Shown: in pieces, positions 25,436-33,712 of the stretch
Layout of the letters: the number at the start of each line of letters is the position of its first letter
Position numbering within the stretch: the stretch's first letter is position 1
NCBI RefSeq assembly: GCF_004295585.1
Contig: NZ_AP019400.1
Location: 3,446,001-3,510,000 of the forward strand
Direction: 5' to 3'
Length of the DNA: 64,000 nt
Source of the DNA: Cohnella abietis
Lineage (GTDB): Bacteria; Bacillota; Bacilli; Paenibacillales; Paenibacillaceae
The notes under the pieces: model-generated
What the model was told of the DNA's origin: nothing
Seen by the model: only the letters and a program-made list of their open reading frames with translations
Database searches by the model: none
Made by a program: the position numbers and the translations under genes

Positions 25436-28102
25436 ATGGCTGGATATACCCCCATGATGGAGCAATATTTGTCGGTAAAAGCAACGGCCACAGATGCTCT
25501 ATTATTTTTTCGCTTAGGCGATTTCTATGAAATGTTTTTTGAGGATGCGATAACCGCGTCTCGTGAGCTGGAGATTACTTTGACAGGGCGCGGAGCCGGG
25601 CAAGAGGAACGGATACCAATGTGCGGTGTTCCTCATCATGCCGCTGAAGGTTATATTGCTAGATTGATAGATAAGGGCTATAAGGTTGCAGTTTGTGAGC
25701 AGGTGGAAGATCCAGCTAGCACGAAAGGTGTCGTAAAGCGTGAAATTGTGCGTATCGTCACTCCGGGTACGGTTATGGATTCCAAAATGCTCGGAGATGC
25801 TTCGAACAATTTTATCGTTGGAGCCTCGCAATTAAATGGTCGCTTTAGCATAGCAGCTTGCGATTTGACGACTGGTGAGCTCTACGTCACTTCATTCGCA
25901 GACTCAATTGAAGCTATTAAAAGCACTTTAAATGTTTATCGCCCATCCGAAGCGGTTGGTGATGAATCAGCTATTGCTGCTTTAACGGCTGACACGAATT
26001 TAACAACACGGAGCTTGCTAACGACTGTTCGTGAAACGGCTGATCTAGAGAAGCTGACAGAGCAATTTCCTGATGAGCAATGGAGCTCCTACGAGCCTGT
26101 TCGACAGCAGGCAGTCGCTCATCTGATCTCTTACCTAGATGAGACACAGAAGCGTTCGCTTGCCCATCTTCGATCTGTTAAAGCCTATGATTCGGAATCT
26201 TATATGTCCTTAGATGCCTTTACCAGAAGAAATCTTGAGCTAACAGAAACCGTTCGGGACCGTTCCCGCAAGGGTTCTTTATTATCGCTATTAGACCGTA
26301 CACGTACGGCTATGGGAGCGCGATTGCTTAAGCGCTGGATTGATCAGCCGTTGCTGAACCGGGAAGAAGCAGAGCGCAGATTGGATGCGGTAGAGGCGCT
26401 TAATCAGGATTGGATTAAACGCAAGGAGCTTCGCGACGAGCTAGGGGAAGTATATGATCTGGAACGGCTCGCGGGTAGAATTGCTTATGGCACAGCTAAT
26501 GGTCGTGATCTGAATGCGCTCAAAAATTCCTTGAAACGAATCCCGTCCATTCAAATGCTATGTGAAAGCCTCGAAGCAGAGCCGCTTACTCAGCTTGCTA
26601 GCAGGATGGATGCTTGCCAGGATATTGCTGACGCCATTGAACGTGCGATTTCGGATGAGCCGCCTGTCACTCTCAAGGATGGCGGACTGATTCGCCCAGG
26701 CTACGATAAGAAGCTCGATGAGCTGCGTGAGGCGAGTCAGAACGGTAAGCAATGGATTGCTGAGCTTGAGCGTCAGGAGCGGGAAGCTACAGGCATTAAG
26801 TCGTTGAAAATAGGCTTTAACAAAGTGTTCGGCTATTATCTGGAAGTCACCCGTGCGAATCTCGTCAACCTCCCAGAAGGACGATATGAACGTAAGCAAA
26901 CACTGGCGAATGCCGAACGATATGTTACACCTGAGCTGAAAGAGAAAGAAGCGCTCATTCTAGAGGCGGAAGACCGCATGTTCGATTTGGAATACGAGCG
27001 GTTTATTGCTCTGCGCGATGAAATAGCTGGTCAGATGGCAAGGCTGCAGCGTTTAGCGGAAAGCGTAGCGGCACTAGATGTACTTCAGGCATTCGCTGAA
27101 GCGAGTGCGGAACGAAGATATTCTCGTCCAAGCTGGACAGATGGGGAAGGCTATGATCTAACGATCGAGGAAGGTCGCCATCCTGTCGTTGAATCGGTTA
27201 ACGAGAATGGTGTGTTTATAGCTAATGAGACCTCGCTAACCTCAGCTGATGGTTCCATCCTACTCATTACCGGACCTAACATGGCGGGGAAAAGTACTTA
27301 TATGAGGCAGGTAGCAATGATCTGTCTGATGGCTCAGATTGGCTGCTTTGTCCCTGCTCGCCGCGCTGTTCTACCGTTTGTCGATCGTATTTTCACTCGT
27401 ATCGGGGCAGCGGATGACTTGGTCGGAGGCCAAAGCACGTTCATGGTCGAGATGAAGGATATTCAGGTCATGACGGAGCAAGCGACGAAAAGAAGCTTAA
27501 TTATTATTGATGAATTAGGCCGTGGAACCTCAACAGATGAGGGGATGGCTATAGCGCAATCGGTTATTGAATATGTACATAATCATATCGGCTGTAAAGC
27601 GCTTGTCTCGACTCATTTTCACGAATTGGCTCATTTAGAAAGCTCTTTGTCTGGCTTGAAAAATGGCTGTATGGCGGTCAAGGAAAGTGCGGACGGAGTT
27701 ACCTTCCTTCGCAAGCTAGTGCCGGGAGCCGCAGATTCAAGCTATGGGATATATTGTGCGCAGTTAGCCGGATTGCCAGAAACGATCGTATCACGCGCCT
27801 ACACGCTGCTTAATGATAATGGGTCCATTAATACTCCGAATATTGTGACTTCACGGGAAGTGGCAACAGCGGTAGAAGCTATCTCTACTCCACCAGTCGC
27901 TGCTGCAGCTCCTGCGATCGGCGTTGTTCAATTGTCCATGTTTGCCGACTCTTCGGCACCAGCTAAGTCGCAGAAACCTTCGGCTAACGATAAGCTGCTT
28001 GATAAGCTTAGGAAGCTTGACGTCATGAGAATGACTCCTATGCAGGCATTAGAGTGGTTAAACGATGCGAGGAACCAATTAACTGAAAGTGGTGAGCAAT
28101 AA
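25436..28102 (+). CDS. mutS: DNA mismatch repair protein MutS
   Basis: Mismatch recognition ATPase, 888 aa. Mismatch-binding FYEMF (about 28-32), connector and clamp domains, Walker A GPNMAGKSTYMRQ (about 613-625), Walker B IIIDELGRGTST (about 686-697) and STHFHEL. The C-terminal tail after about residue 800 is Ala/Pro-rich before a helical KLLDKLRKLDVMRMTPMQALEWL, which fits the tetramer/MutL-beta region. ATG 25436 follows AGGAGG. First gene of the run to hfq; the next gene starts within the stop codon. Confidence 0.97.
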   Translation: MAGYTPMMEQYLSVKATATDALLFFRLGDFYEMFFEDAITASRELEITLTGRGAGQEERIPMCGVPHHAAEGYIARLIDKGYKVAVCEQVEDPASTKGVVKREIVRIVTPGTVMDSKMLGDASNNFIVGASQLNGRFSIAACDLTTGELYVTSFADSIEAIKSTLNVYRPSEAVGDESAIAALTADTNLTTRSLLTTVRETADLEKLTEQFPDEQWSSYEPVRQQAVAHLISYLDETQKRSLAHLRSVKAYDSESYMSLDAFTRRNLELTETVRDRSRKGSLLSLLDRTRTAMGARLLKRWIDQPLLNREEAERRLDAVEALNQDWIKRKELRDELGEVYDLERLAGRIAYGTANGRDLNALKNSLKRIPSIQMLCESLEAEPLTQLASRMDACQDIADAIERAISDEPPVTLKDGGLIRPGYDKKLDELREASQNGKQWIAELERQEREATGIKSLKIGFNKVFGYYLEVTRANLVNLPEGRYERKQTLANAERYVTPELKEKEALILEAEDRMFDLEYERFIALRDEIAGQMARLQRLAESVAALDVLQAFAEASAERRYSRPSWTDGEGYDLTIEEGRHPVVESVNENGVFIANETSLTSADGSILLITGPNMAGKSTYMRQVAMICLMAQIGCFVPARRAVLPFVDRIFTRIGAADDLVGGQSTFMVEMKDIQVMTEQATKRSLIIIDELGRGTSTDEGMAIAQSVIEYVHNHIGCKALVSTHFHELAHLESSLSGLKNGCMAVKESADGVTFLRKLVPGAADSSYGIYCAQLAGLPETIVSRAYTLLNDNGSINTPNIVTSREVATAVEAISTPPVAAAAPAIGVVQLSMFADSSAPAKSQKPSANDKLLDKLRKLDVMRMTPMQALEWLNDARNQLTESGEQ

Positions 28103-29523
28103 TGAAGCTATTCAGAAGATCGCGAATTTCGCTTGCCCTTTTCCTTTCCTTAGCCATATTCCTTTGTGGAGTTCCTTCCGCTCTTGGAGCGACCGCCAGT
28201 CAGCTTCAGGAGGTTCGTGGGCTTCTTGAGAAATATCACATTAGTAAGCCTTCTGAGGAAGACCTCAATTATACGGAAATCAATGCGATGATAGAGTCTC
28301 TTCATGATCCCTATACCCAGTATTTCGATGATGCGCAATGGGCGGCATTTAACTCTGCATTAGAGCAAACCTTCGTAGGTGTAGGTATTGTTCTGGCTGA
28401 AGATAAGGGTATCGTCTATGTAGAGGATGTCATTGCTGGAGGCCCTGCTGAGGCTTCCGGTGTTCAGGCGGGTGACCTGATTGTAGGCGCAGGTGGTAAG
28501 TTATTTAAGAGCACAACGATAGCAGACGTTCAGAAGGAGCTTCGTGGGATAGAAGGCTCTGTCGTAACAATAAGCGTGAATCGGAACGGTAAAGTGTTGA
28601 AAATAAAAATAACGCGCAAGCCGATACATCTCCCGGTTGTGACGACACGAATGCTTGACAGCGGTATTGGCTACCTAGCTTTATCAGGCTTTACTTCTGA
28701 TGCAGGCAGTGAGGTTAAGAGCCAGCTGGCTAAGCTAGAGGAGAAGGGGCTTACTTCATTGGTGCTAGACCTTCGTAACAATGGCGGAGGATATGTGAAT
28801 GCGGCTCAAGAAATTGCAGGGTTGTTTGTTGAGGAAGGTGTTCTTGCCCATATGCGGGATCGTGATGGGACAGATGAGCCGCTAGAGGTTGAGGGATCGA
28901 CTAAGCCTTATCCTGTTATTATTCTGGTGAACGGTAATTCGGCTAGCGCTTCTGAGCTGCTGTCTGGAGCCTTGCAGGACTATGGGGTCGCTAAGCTTGT
29001 AGGGACTACGACTTATGGTAAAGGTGTCGTACAATCGATTATTCCTGTTAAGAGCGGTGGCAAGCTTAAGGTGACGATTCAAGAATATTTCACGCCTAAT
29101 GATCGGAAGGTTGATAAAGTTGGGTTATATCCAGATTTGTTCGTAAATGGGGTAGCTGAGCAATTAATTGGCGCTTACCGGTTAGCGGGCGGTGAGAAGA
29201 TGTCGCTAGTATCGAATAAAGCTAGTCTATCTATTAATGGAGTGAAGATGTCGCAGTCGAAAGCGGTATGGAAGGATAAGAACGTCTGGTACGTCAATAT
29301 GAAGCTGGCTGCTTCCTTGCTGGAATCCAATTTAAGCTACGATGCGAAGAATCGTTCGATTACGCTCGCGAATGACTCCCAAGCCCAAACTCTTAAGAGC
29401 AATGACTCTCATCTGAAAATTATTGATGGAAAGTCGAGTATCGACATTGCTTTACTGAAAAAATGGTACCCAAGCTTGTCCTACTCCGTTGCTGGTGATT
29501 CCTTAACTCTAACGGTTAATTAA
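28102..29523 (+). CDS. S41 carboxyl-terminal processing protease with stalk domain
   Basis: Exported serine protease of the CtpA/CtpB type, 473 aa. Signal peptide (about 1-30), PDZ domain (about 90-175; GVQAGDLIVGAGG), then the S41 core with LDLRNNGGGYV, catalytic Ser in GNSASASELLSGAL (about 275-288) and Lys in TTYGKGVVQS (about 304-313). The C-terminal 110 residues resemble a copper amine oxidase N-terminal (stalk) domain, common in Paenibacillaceae surface proteins. Target unknown; CtpB relatives process sporulation signalling proteins. It sits between mutS and mutL, start overlapping the mutS stop, so it is co-transcribed with mismatch repair genes. Confidence 0.9.
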   Translation: MKLFRRSRISLALFLSLAIFLCGVPSALGATASQLQEVRGLLEKYHISKPSEEDLNYTEINAMIESLHDPYTQYFDDAQWAAFNSALEQTFVGVGIVLAEDKGIVYVEDVIAGGPAEASGVQAGDLIVGAGGKLFKSTTIADVQKELRGIEGSVVTISVNRNGKVLKIKITRKPIHLPVVTTRMLDSGIGYLALSGFTSDAGSEVKSQLAKLEEKGLTSLVLDLRNNGGGYVNAAQEIAGLFVEEGVLAHMRDRDGTDEPLEVEGSTKPYPVIILVNGNSASASELLSGALQDYGVAKLVGTTTYGKGVVQSIIPVKSGGKLKVTIQEYFTPNDRKVDKVGLYPDLFVNGVAEQLIGAYRLAGGEKMSLVSNKASLSINGVKMSQSKAVWKDKNVWYVNMKLAASLLESNLSYDAKNRSITLANDSQAQTLKSNDSHLKIIDGKSSIDIALLKKWYPSLSYSVAGDSLTLTVN

Positions 29524-29567
29524 ACAAATTATTATTGGACGTGTATGTCCTAAAGGAGTGAGTCGGT

Positions 29568-31493
29568 ATGGGCATTATCCGTCCCCTCGATGATCATTTG
29601 GCGAATCAGATCGCGGCTGGAGAGGTGGTCGAGCGACCGGCTTCTGTGTTAAAGGAATTGATTGAAAATGCGGTCGATGCAGGCGCCTCTCGTATCGATG
29701 TATCTGCAGAGGAAGGCGGTCTGAATCTGCTACGTGTGGCGGATGATGGGACAGGCATCCAGCCGGATGATTTACTGCTCGCATTCCAGCGTCACGCGAC
29801 GAGTAAGATTGCTACAGGCAAGGACCTGTTCCAGATTGCCACTTTAGGCTTTCGTGGCGAAGCATTGCCAAGTATTGCAGCCGTTGCAAAGGTGAAATGT
29901 GTTAGTGCAACGGATGATAGCGGCTTGGCTCAGATGATTGAGATTGAAGGCGGCACACTCATCTCCAACAGGGAGACGAATGCACCGAAGGGCACGGAGA
30001 TGGTCGTTAAGGATATATTCTTTAATACGCCTGCCCGGCTTAAATATATGAAGACGATACAGACTGAATTGGGTCATCTATCCGATGTTATTTATCGCCA
30101 AGCGCTTGCCAGACCTGATATTGCTTTTACATTTTCCCATAATGGAAATCTGCTGCTGCGCACACCGGGAAATGGTGATCTCCGTCAGGTAGTCGCAGCG
30201 ATCTACGGCACATCGTCAGCGAAGGCTATGATTGAGGTAAAGGAAGAGAATCCGGATTACTCGATCTATGGCTTAACCGCGCTTCCTATCGAAACAAGAG
30301 CAAATCGCAACGCTGTGACGGTGTTGATCAATGGGCGGTTCGTTCGCAGTCAAGCTGTCGTTCAACCGCTAATGCAGGCGTATCATACGCTCTTACCTTT
30401 GCACCGTTACCCATTAGCCGTTATTAATCTGAAAATGCACCCAACACTAGTCGATGTCAACGTGCATCCTGCTAAGCTAGAGGTACGATTCAGCAAGGAG
30501 AGCGAGCTGCGCGCTTTTGTCGAGACCGCGATCAAGAATACGGTCAGCAGCGAGGCTTACATTCCTTCCGGGGCTTCGGTTAGAGAGGCTAAGCCGAATG
30601 CTTGGGTTCAAGATCAAATACGTTTTCAAGTTCCTCGTAATGAGGCGGTGCAGGAAGAGATTGCGGCCGCCGTTCAATCAGATGAGCCAGCTATTGCTGA
30701 GGCAAAGCCGGCTTATGAATTTACGGAAGGGTACCAAGCGAAGCCAGCTATAACAAATGATTGGCCTGCAAAGCAGGAGGAGCGGTCCCGCCCTTCTAAT
30801 GAGAAGTCATCTTCATATTCGTGGTCGGAGAAGCCTACATCAGACAAGATTCCTGATGATGTTTGGAAAATGGCCTTCGCATCGCCGGAAGTGAAGCCTC
30901 AGGTGCCACATTTTCCGGAATTAAGCTGGATTGGTCAACTGCATGGAACTTATATTGTAGCCCAGAACAGCAATGGCTTATATTTAATTGATCAGCACGC
31001 AGCGCATGAACGGGTGCATTATGAATATTATTATGACAAATTCGGCCGCCAAGAAGAGGCTAGCCAGGAGCTGCTGCTCCCTGTGACCCTTGAGTTCGCG
31101 CCTGATGAAAGCACCGTAATGAGAGGGCGGCTAGCTGCCTTTCAAAGCGCTGGTGTATATATGGAGGACTTCGGTGGCAATACCTTTATCATCCGGGCTG
31201 TTCCGCACTGGTTTCCGAGTGGAGACGAGGCGGCGGTCGTTCGTGAGATGGCAGAGTGGGTTATACAGGAGCGCAGTCTAGATCTGCATGTGCTGCGGGA
31301 GAAAGCAGCCATTATGTGCTCATGCAAGGCGTCCATTAAAGCTAATCAAGCACTGACTAGAGAAGCGGGAGATAAGCTCTTAGAAAGGCTTGGTGCATGT
31401 CGCCAGCCCTACACCTGCCCGCACGGTCGCCCAATCGTAGTCAGCTTCAGTACCTATGAGCTTGAGAAAATGTTTAAGCGGGTGACGTCTTGA
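29568..31493 (+). CDS. mutL: DNA mismatch repair protein MutL
   Basis: MutS partner with GHKL ATPase and latent endonuclease, 641 aa. ATPase motifs: ELIENAVDAGA (about 29-39), DDGTGI, GFRGEALPSIA (about 93-103) and the LINGRFVRS segment. The linker (about 340-440) is poorly ordered in composition. The C-terminal nickase motif DQHAAHERVHYE (about 475-486) and CPHGRP (about 624) are present, so this is the nicking type used by bacteria without MutH. AAAGGAGTGAG precedes the start. Followed with a 4-bp overlap by the methyltransferase gene. Confidence 0.97.
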   Translation: MGIIRPLDDHLANQIAAGEVVERPASVLKELIENAVDAGASRIDVSAEEGGLNLLRVADDGTGIQPDDLLLAFQRHATSKIATGKDLFQIATLGFRGEALPSIAAVAKVKCVSATDDSGLAQMIEIEGGTLISNRETNAPKGTEMVVKDIFFNTPARLKYMKTIQTELGHLSDVIYRQALARPDIAFTFSHNGNLLLRTPGNGDLRQVVAAIYGTSSAKAMIEVKEENPDYSIYGLTALPIETRANRNAVTVLINGRFVRSQAVVQPLMQAYHTLLPLHRYPLAVINLKMHPTLVDVNVHPAKLEVRFSKESELRAFVETAIKNTVSSEAYIPSGASVREAKPNAWVQDQIRFQVPRNEAVQEEIAAAVQSDEPAIAEAKPAYEFTEGYQAKPAITNDWPAKQEERSRPSNEKSSSYSWSEKPTSDKIPDDVWKMAFASPEVKPQVPHFPELSWIGQLHGTYIVAQNSNGLYLIDQHAAHERVHYEYYYDKFGRQEEASQELLLPVTLEFAPDESTVMRGRLAAFQSAGVYMEDFGGNTFIIRAVPHWFPSGDEAAVVREMAEWVIQERSLDLHVLREKAAIMCSCKASIKANQALTREAGDKLLERLGACRQPYTCPHGRPIVVSFSTYELEKMFKRVTS

Positions 31494-32266
31494 TCGTAAC
31501 CACATCTGAGCGTCCGCAAGAGTCTACCGTGGAACGGGCGATTCGTTTGGCAGGCGAGCTGCAGGTGACGTATGTTCCGCGCTCAAACAAAACAATTCGG
31601 GCTCTATATACAAAATGGGCTACAGATGAGATCGTTGTCGTCAGCCCAACGGAAGTTAGACTCTTGCAGGAGGGGCAGCATCCATTTTATTATCACCCGA
31701 GTATGGCGCTTGTCAGACTTAAACGGCTAAGAGACGGCGGTAACGACACTTTGTTGGCCGTTTCAGGAGCTACCGCAGGTGATAAGGTGCTGGATTGCAC
31801 GGCTGGCTTATGCTCCGATGCGCTTGTTTTTAGCTACGCAGTTGGGAAGCAAGGTACAGTCGTTGCCTTAGAGGCATCGGATGTTCTTCATATAATTGTC
31901 CGTGAGGGGCTGCAAACCTACGAAACGGGATTGCCTGATATCGATGAAGCGATGCGCGCTATACAGGTTGATCAAGGACGATATGAGGATATCCTGAGCA
32001 AAATGGACGATAAAAGTGTAGATATCATTTATTTCGATCCAATGTTTGAGAAGCCAGTTACGATGTCGAGCTCGCTTATTCCACTTCGGTCACAAGCGTT
32101 CAAGGAGCCGTTAACAGAGGAAGCGGTGAAGGACGCCATTCGCATCGCACGTAAGAAAGTTGTTCTTAAAGATCATCGCGACAGCAGACAATTCGAGCGG
32201 CTTGGCTTCAGGCTTGTGCGAGCGTCTGCCTCGTCAGTAGCATACGGGGTGATAGATATTGAATAG
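31490..32266 (+). CDS. RsmJ-like class I SAM-dependent methyltransferase
   Basis: Predicted methyltransferase, 258 aa. The SAM-binding segment VLDCTAGLCSDALVFSYAVG (about 98-117) and DIIYFDPMFEKP (about 177-188) match the RsmJ/YhiQ family (PF04445), whose E. coli member methylates G1516 of 16S rRNA. Whether this one acts on the same base is not known. The start is TTG 31490, overlapping the mutL stop; the ribosome site is weak, consistent with coupled translation. The next gene, miaA, starts 8 bp before its end. Confidence 0.83.
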   Translation: MIVTTSERPQESTVERAIRLAGELQVTYVPRSNKTIRALYTKWATDEIVVVSPTEVRLLQEGQHPFYYHPSMALVRLKRLRDGGNDTLLAVSGATAGDKVLDCTAGLCSDALVFSYAVGKQGTVVALEASDVLHIIVREGLQTYETGLPDIDEAMRAIQVDQGRYEDILSKMDDKSVDIIYFDPMFEKPVTMSSSLIPLRSQAFKEPLTEEAVKDAIRIARKKVVLKDHRDSRQFERLGFRLVRASASSVAYGVIDIE

Positions 32267-33245
32267 TGAAACAGACGATCGTCCTCTGTTGCTCGTCTTG
32301 GTAGGTCCAACTGCGGTAGGTAAAACTGCTCTTAGTCTTCAATTAGCTAAAGCCTTAAATGCAGAAATCATTAGTGGGGACTCCATGCAGGTATATCGGA
32401 GGATGGACATCGGTACTGCTAAGCTCATGCCTGAAGATCGTGAAGGTATTCCACACCATCTCATTGATATATGTGAGCCGGACCATCCTTTTTCCGTGTC
32501 GGAGTTTCAAAGCTTATGCACACAAAAAATTCAAGACATTCATAGCCGTGGACGGTTGCCCTTCATTGTAGGGGGAACAGGGTTATATGTGGAGTCTGTA
32601 TGCTATGGGTTTCAATTCCAAAATATTGGCGTTAATGAAGCTTACAGAGAACAGATGCGAGCCTTTGCACTCACGAATGGTCCCGAGGCGCTGCATGAAC
32701 GCTTAGCCGTTATTGATCCGCTTACGGCAGCTAAGCTACATTACAACGATGAAGGCAGAGTCATACGTGCGTTAGAAGTTTTTCATATGACGGGCAAACC
32801 GTTGTCCGAGCAGCAGGACCAATCCCGTGGAGATGATAAAAAATCTCCTTATCGTTTATGTATCATCGGATTGACTATGGATAGGGCCGAGCTGTATCAT
32901 CGAATAGAGCAACGAATCGATGATATGATGGCTGCCGGGTTAGTAGAAGAAGTAAGTGTTTTGCTGAAGGAAGGCATTCCTCGCGAAGCGGTTTCTATGA
33001 GAGGTCTTGGCTATAAGGAGATCGTCGCTTATCTAGCTGGAGAGATGGATTATGACGCTGCGGTTGAAATTTTGAAGCGCGATACAAGGCATTTTGCGAA
33101 GCGGCAACTTTCATGGTTTCGTCATATGAAAGCATTAGAATGGGTTCATATCGAGAAAGAAGAAAAAATGAGCGAACTTTTTCAAGAGATCTGTGCTATA
33201 ATAGCAGGAAAGTTTCTGATTGACATTGAATATATTTATTCATAA
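32259..33245 (+). CDS. miaA: tRNA dimethylallyltransferase MiaA
   Basis: Adds the dimethylallyl group to A37 of tRNAs reading UNN codons. 328 aa with P-loop VGPTAVGKTALS (about 14-25), ISGDSMQVYRRMDIGTAK (about 38-55), GGTGLYV (about 105), and the C-terminal KRDTRHFAKRQLSWFRH. TTG 32259 start with GGGGTGAT upstream, overlapping the methyltransferase gene. It uses DMAPP, the same product the nearby type 2 isomerase makes. hfq follows 30 bp later, as in many bacteria. Confidence 0.96.
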   Translation: MNSETDDRPLLLVLVGPTAVGKTALSLQLAKALNAEIISGDSMQVYRRMDIGTAKLMPEDREGIPHHLIDICEPDHPFSVSEFQSLCTQKIQDIHSRGRLPFIVGGTGLYVESVCYGFQFQNIGVNEAYREQMRAFALTNGPEALHERLAVIDPLTAAKLHYNDEGRVIRALEVFHMTGKPLSEQQDQSRGDDKKSPYRLCIIGLTMDRAELYHRIEQRIDDMMAAGLVEEVSVLLKEGIPREAVSMRGLGYKEIVAYLAGEMDYDAAVEILKRDTRHFAKRQLSWFRHMKALEWVHIEKEEKMSELFQEICAIIAGKFLIDIEYIYS

Positions 33246-33275
33246 ATATGATGTGGCGATGGGGGTTTACGGCCA

Positions 33276-33518
33276 ATGAACAAGTCCATTAACATCCAGG
33301 ATACATTTCTTAATCAACTTCGCAAAGACAGCATTCCGGTAACTGTTTATTTGACCAATGGGTTTCAAATTCGCGGTATCGTTCGCGCCTTTGACAACTT
33401 CACCATCGTAATTGACAGCGAAGGACGTCAACAAATGGTATACAAACATGCAATTAGCACGTTTATGCCACAGCGTAATGTATCTCTCATGCAACAGGAT
33501 AGCGGATCTGATAACTGA
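33276..33518 (+). CDS. hfq: RNA chaperone Hfq
   Basis: Sm-like RNA-binding protein, 80 aa. Sm1: [23 protein letters not shown]; Sm2: [10 protein letters not shown], where the usual Gram-positive YKHAIST is seen. The C-terminal tail is short, as in Bacillus. GGGGGT precedes the ATG. It closes the mutS-hfq run and is followed by a terminator at 33595. Confidence 0.97.
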   Translation: MNKSINIQDTFLNQLRKDSIPVTVYLTNGFQIRGIVRAFDNFTIVIDSEGRQQMVYKHAISTFMPQRNVSLMQQDSGSDN

Positions 33519-33594
33519 TCCAGAGTTTCCAAGCTACCGGTATTGTGAAACTTTTGCTTAGTAAAAAGCGTCTAACAGAATAGGCCGGCACCTG

Positions 33595-33622
33595 AGCAAC
33601 CCTTTACCGGGTTGTTCTTTCT
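33595..33622 (+). terminator. Terminator after hfq
   Basis: CAACCC (33597-33602) pairs with GGGTTG (33609-33614) around a six-base loop, extended by an A-T/G-T pair, and is followed by TTCTTTCTTT. Confidence 0.7.
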
Positions 33623-33632
33623 TTATGGAGAG

Positions 33633-33662
33633 TTGAGCTATAATAGGGTTAAGAAATAATAC
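33633..33662 (+). promoter_or_regulatory. Promoter region of the penicillin-binding protein gene
   Basis: TATAAT (33639-33644) is a perfect -10 but its -35 would fall in the terminator T-tract (TTCTTT, 18 bp spacing). Alternatively TTGAGC (33633-33638) with ATAATA 17 bp on. The two cannot be separated by eye. Confidence 0.5.
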
Positions 33663-33712
33663 TTGGGTAAATTAGAGAGTAGAGAGAGTAATGGATAGAA
33701 GGGGAGAACAAG

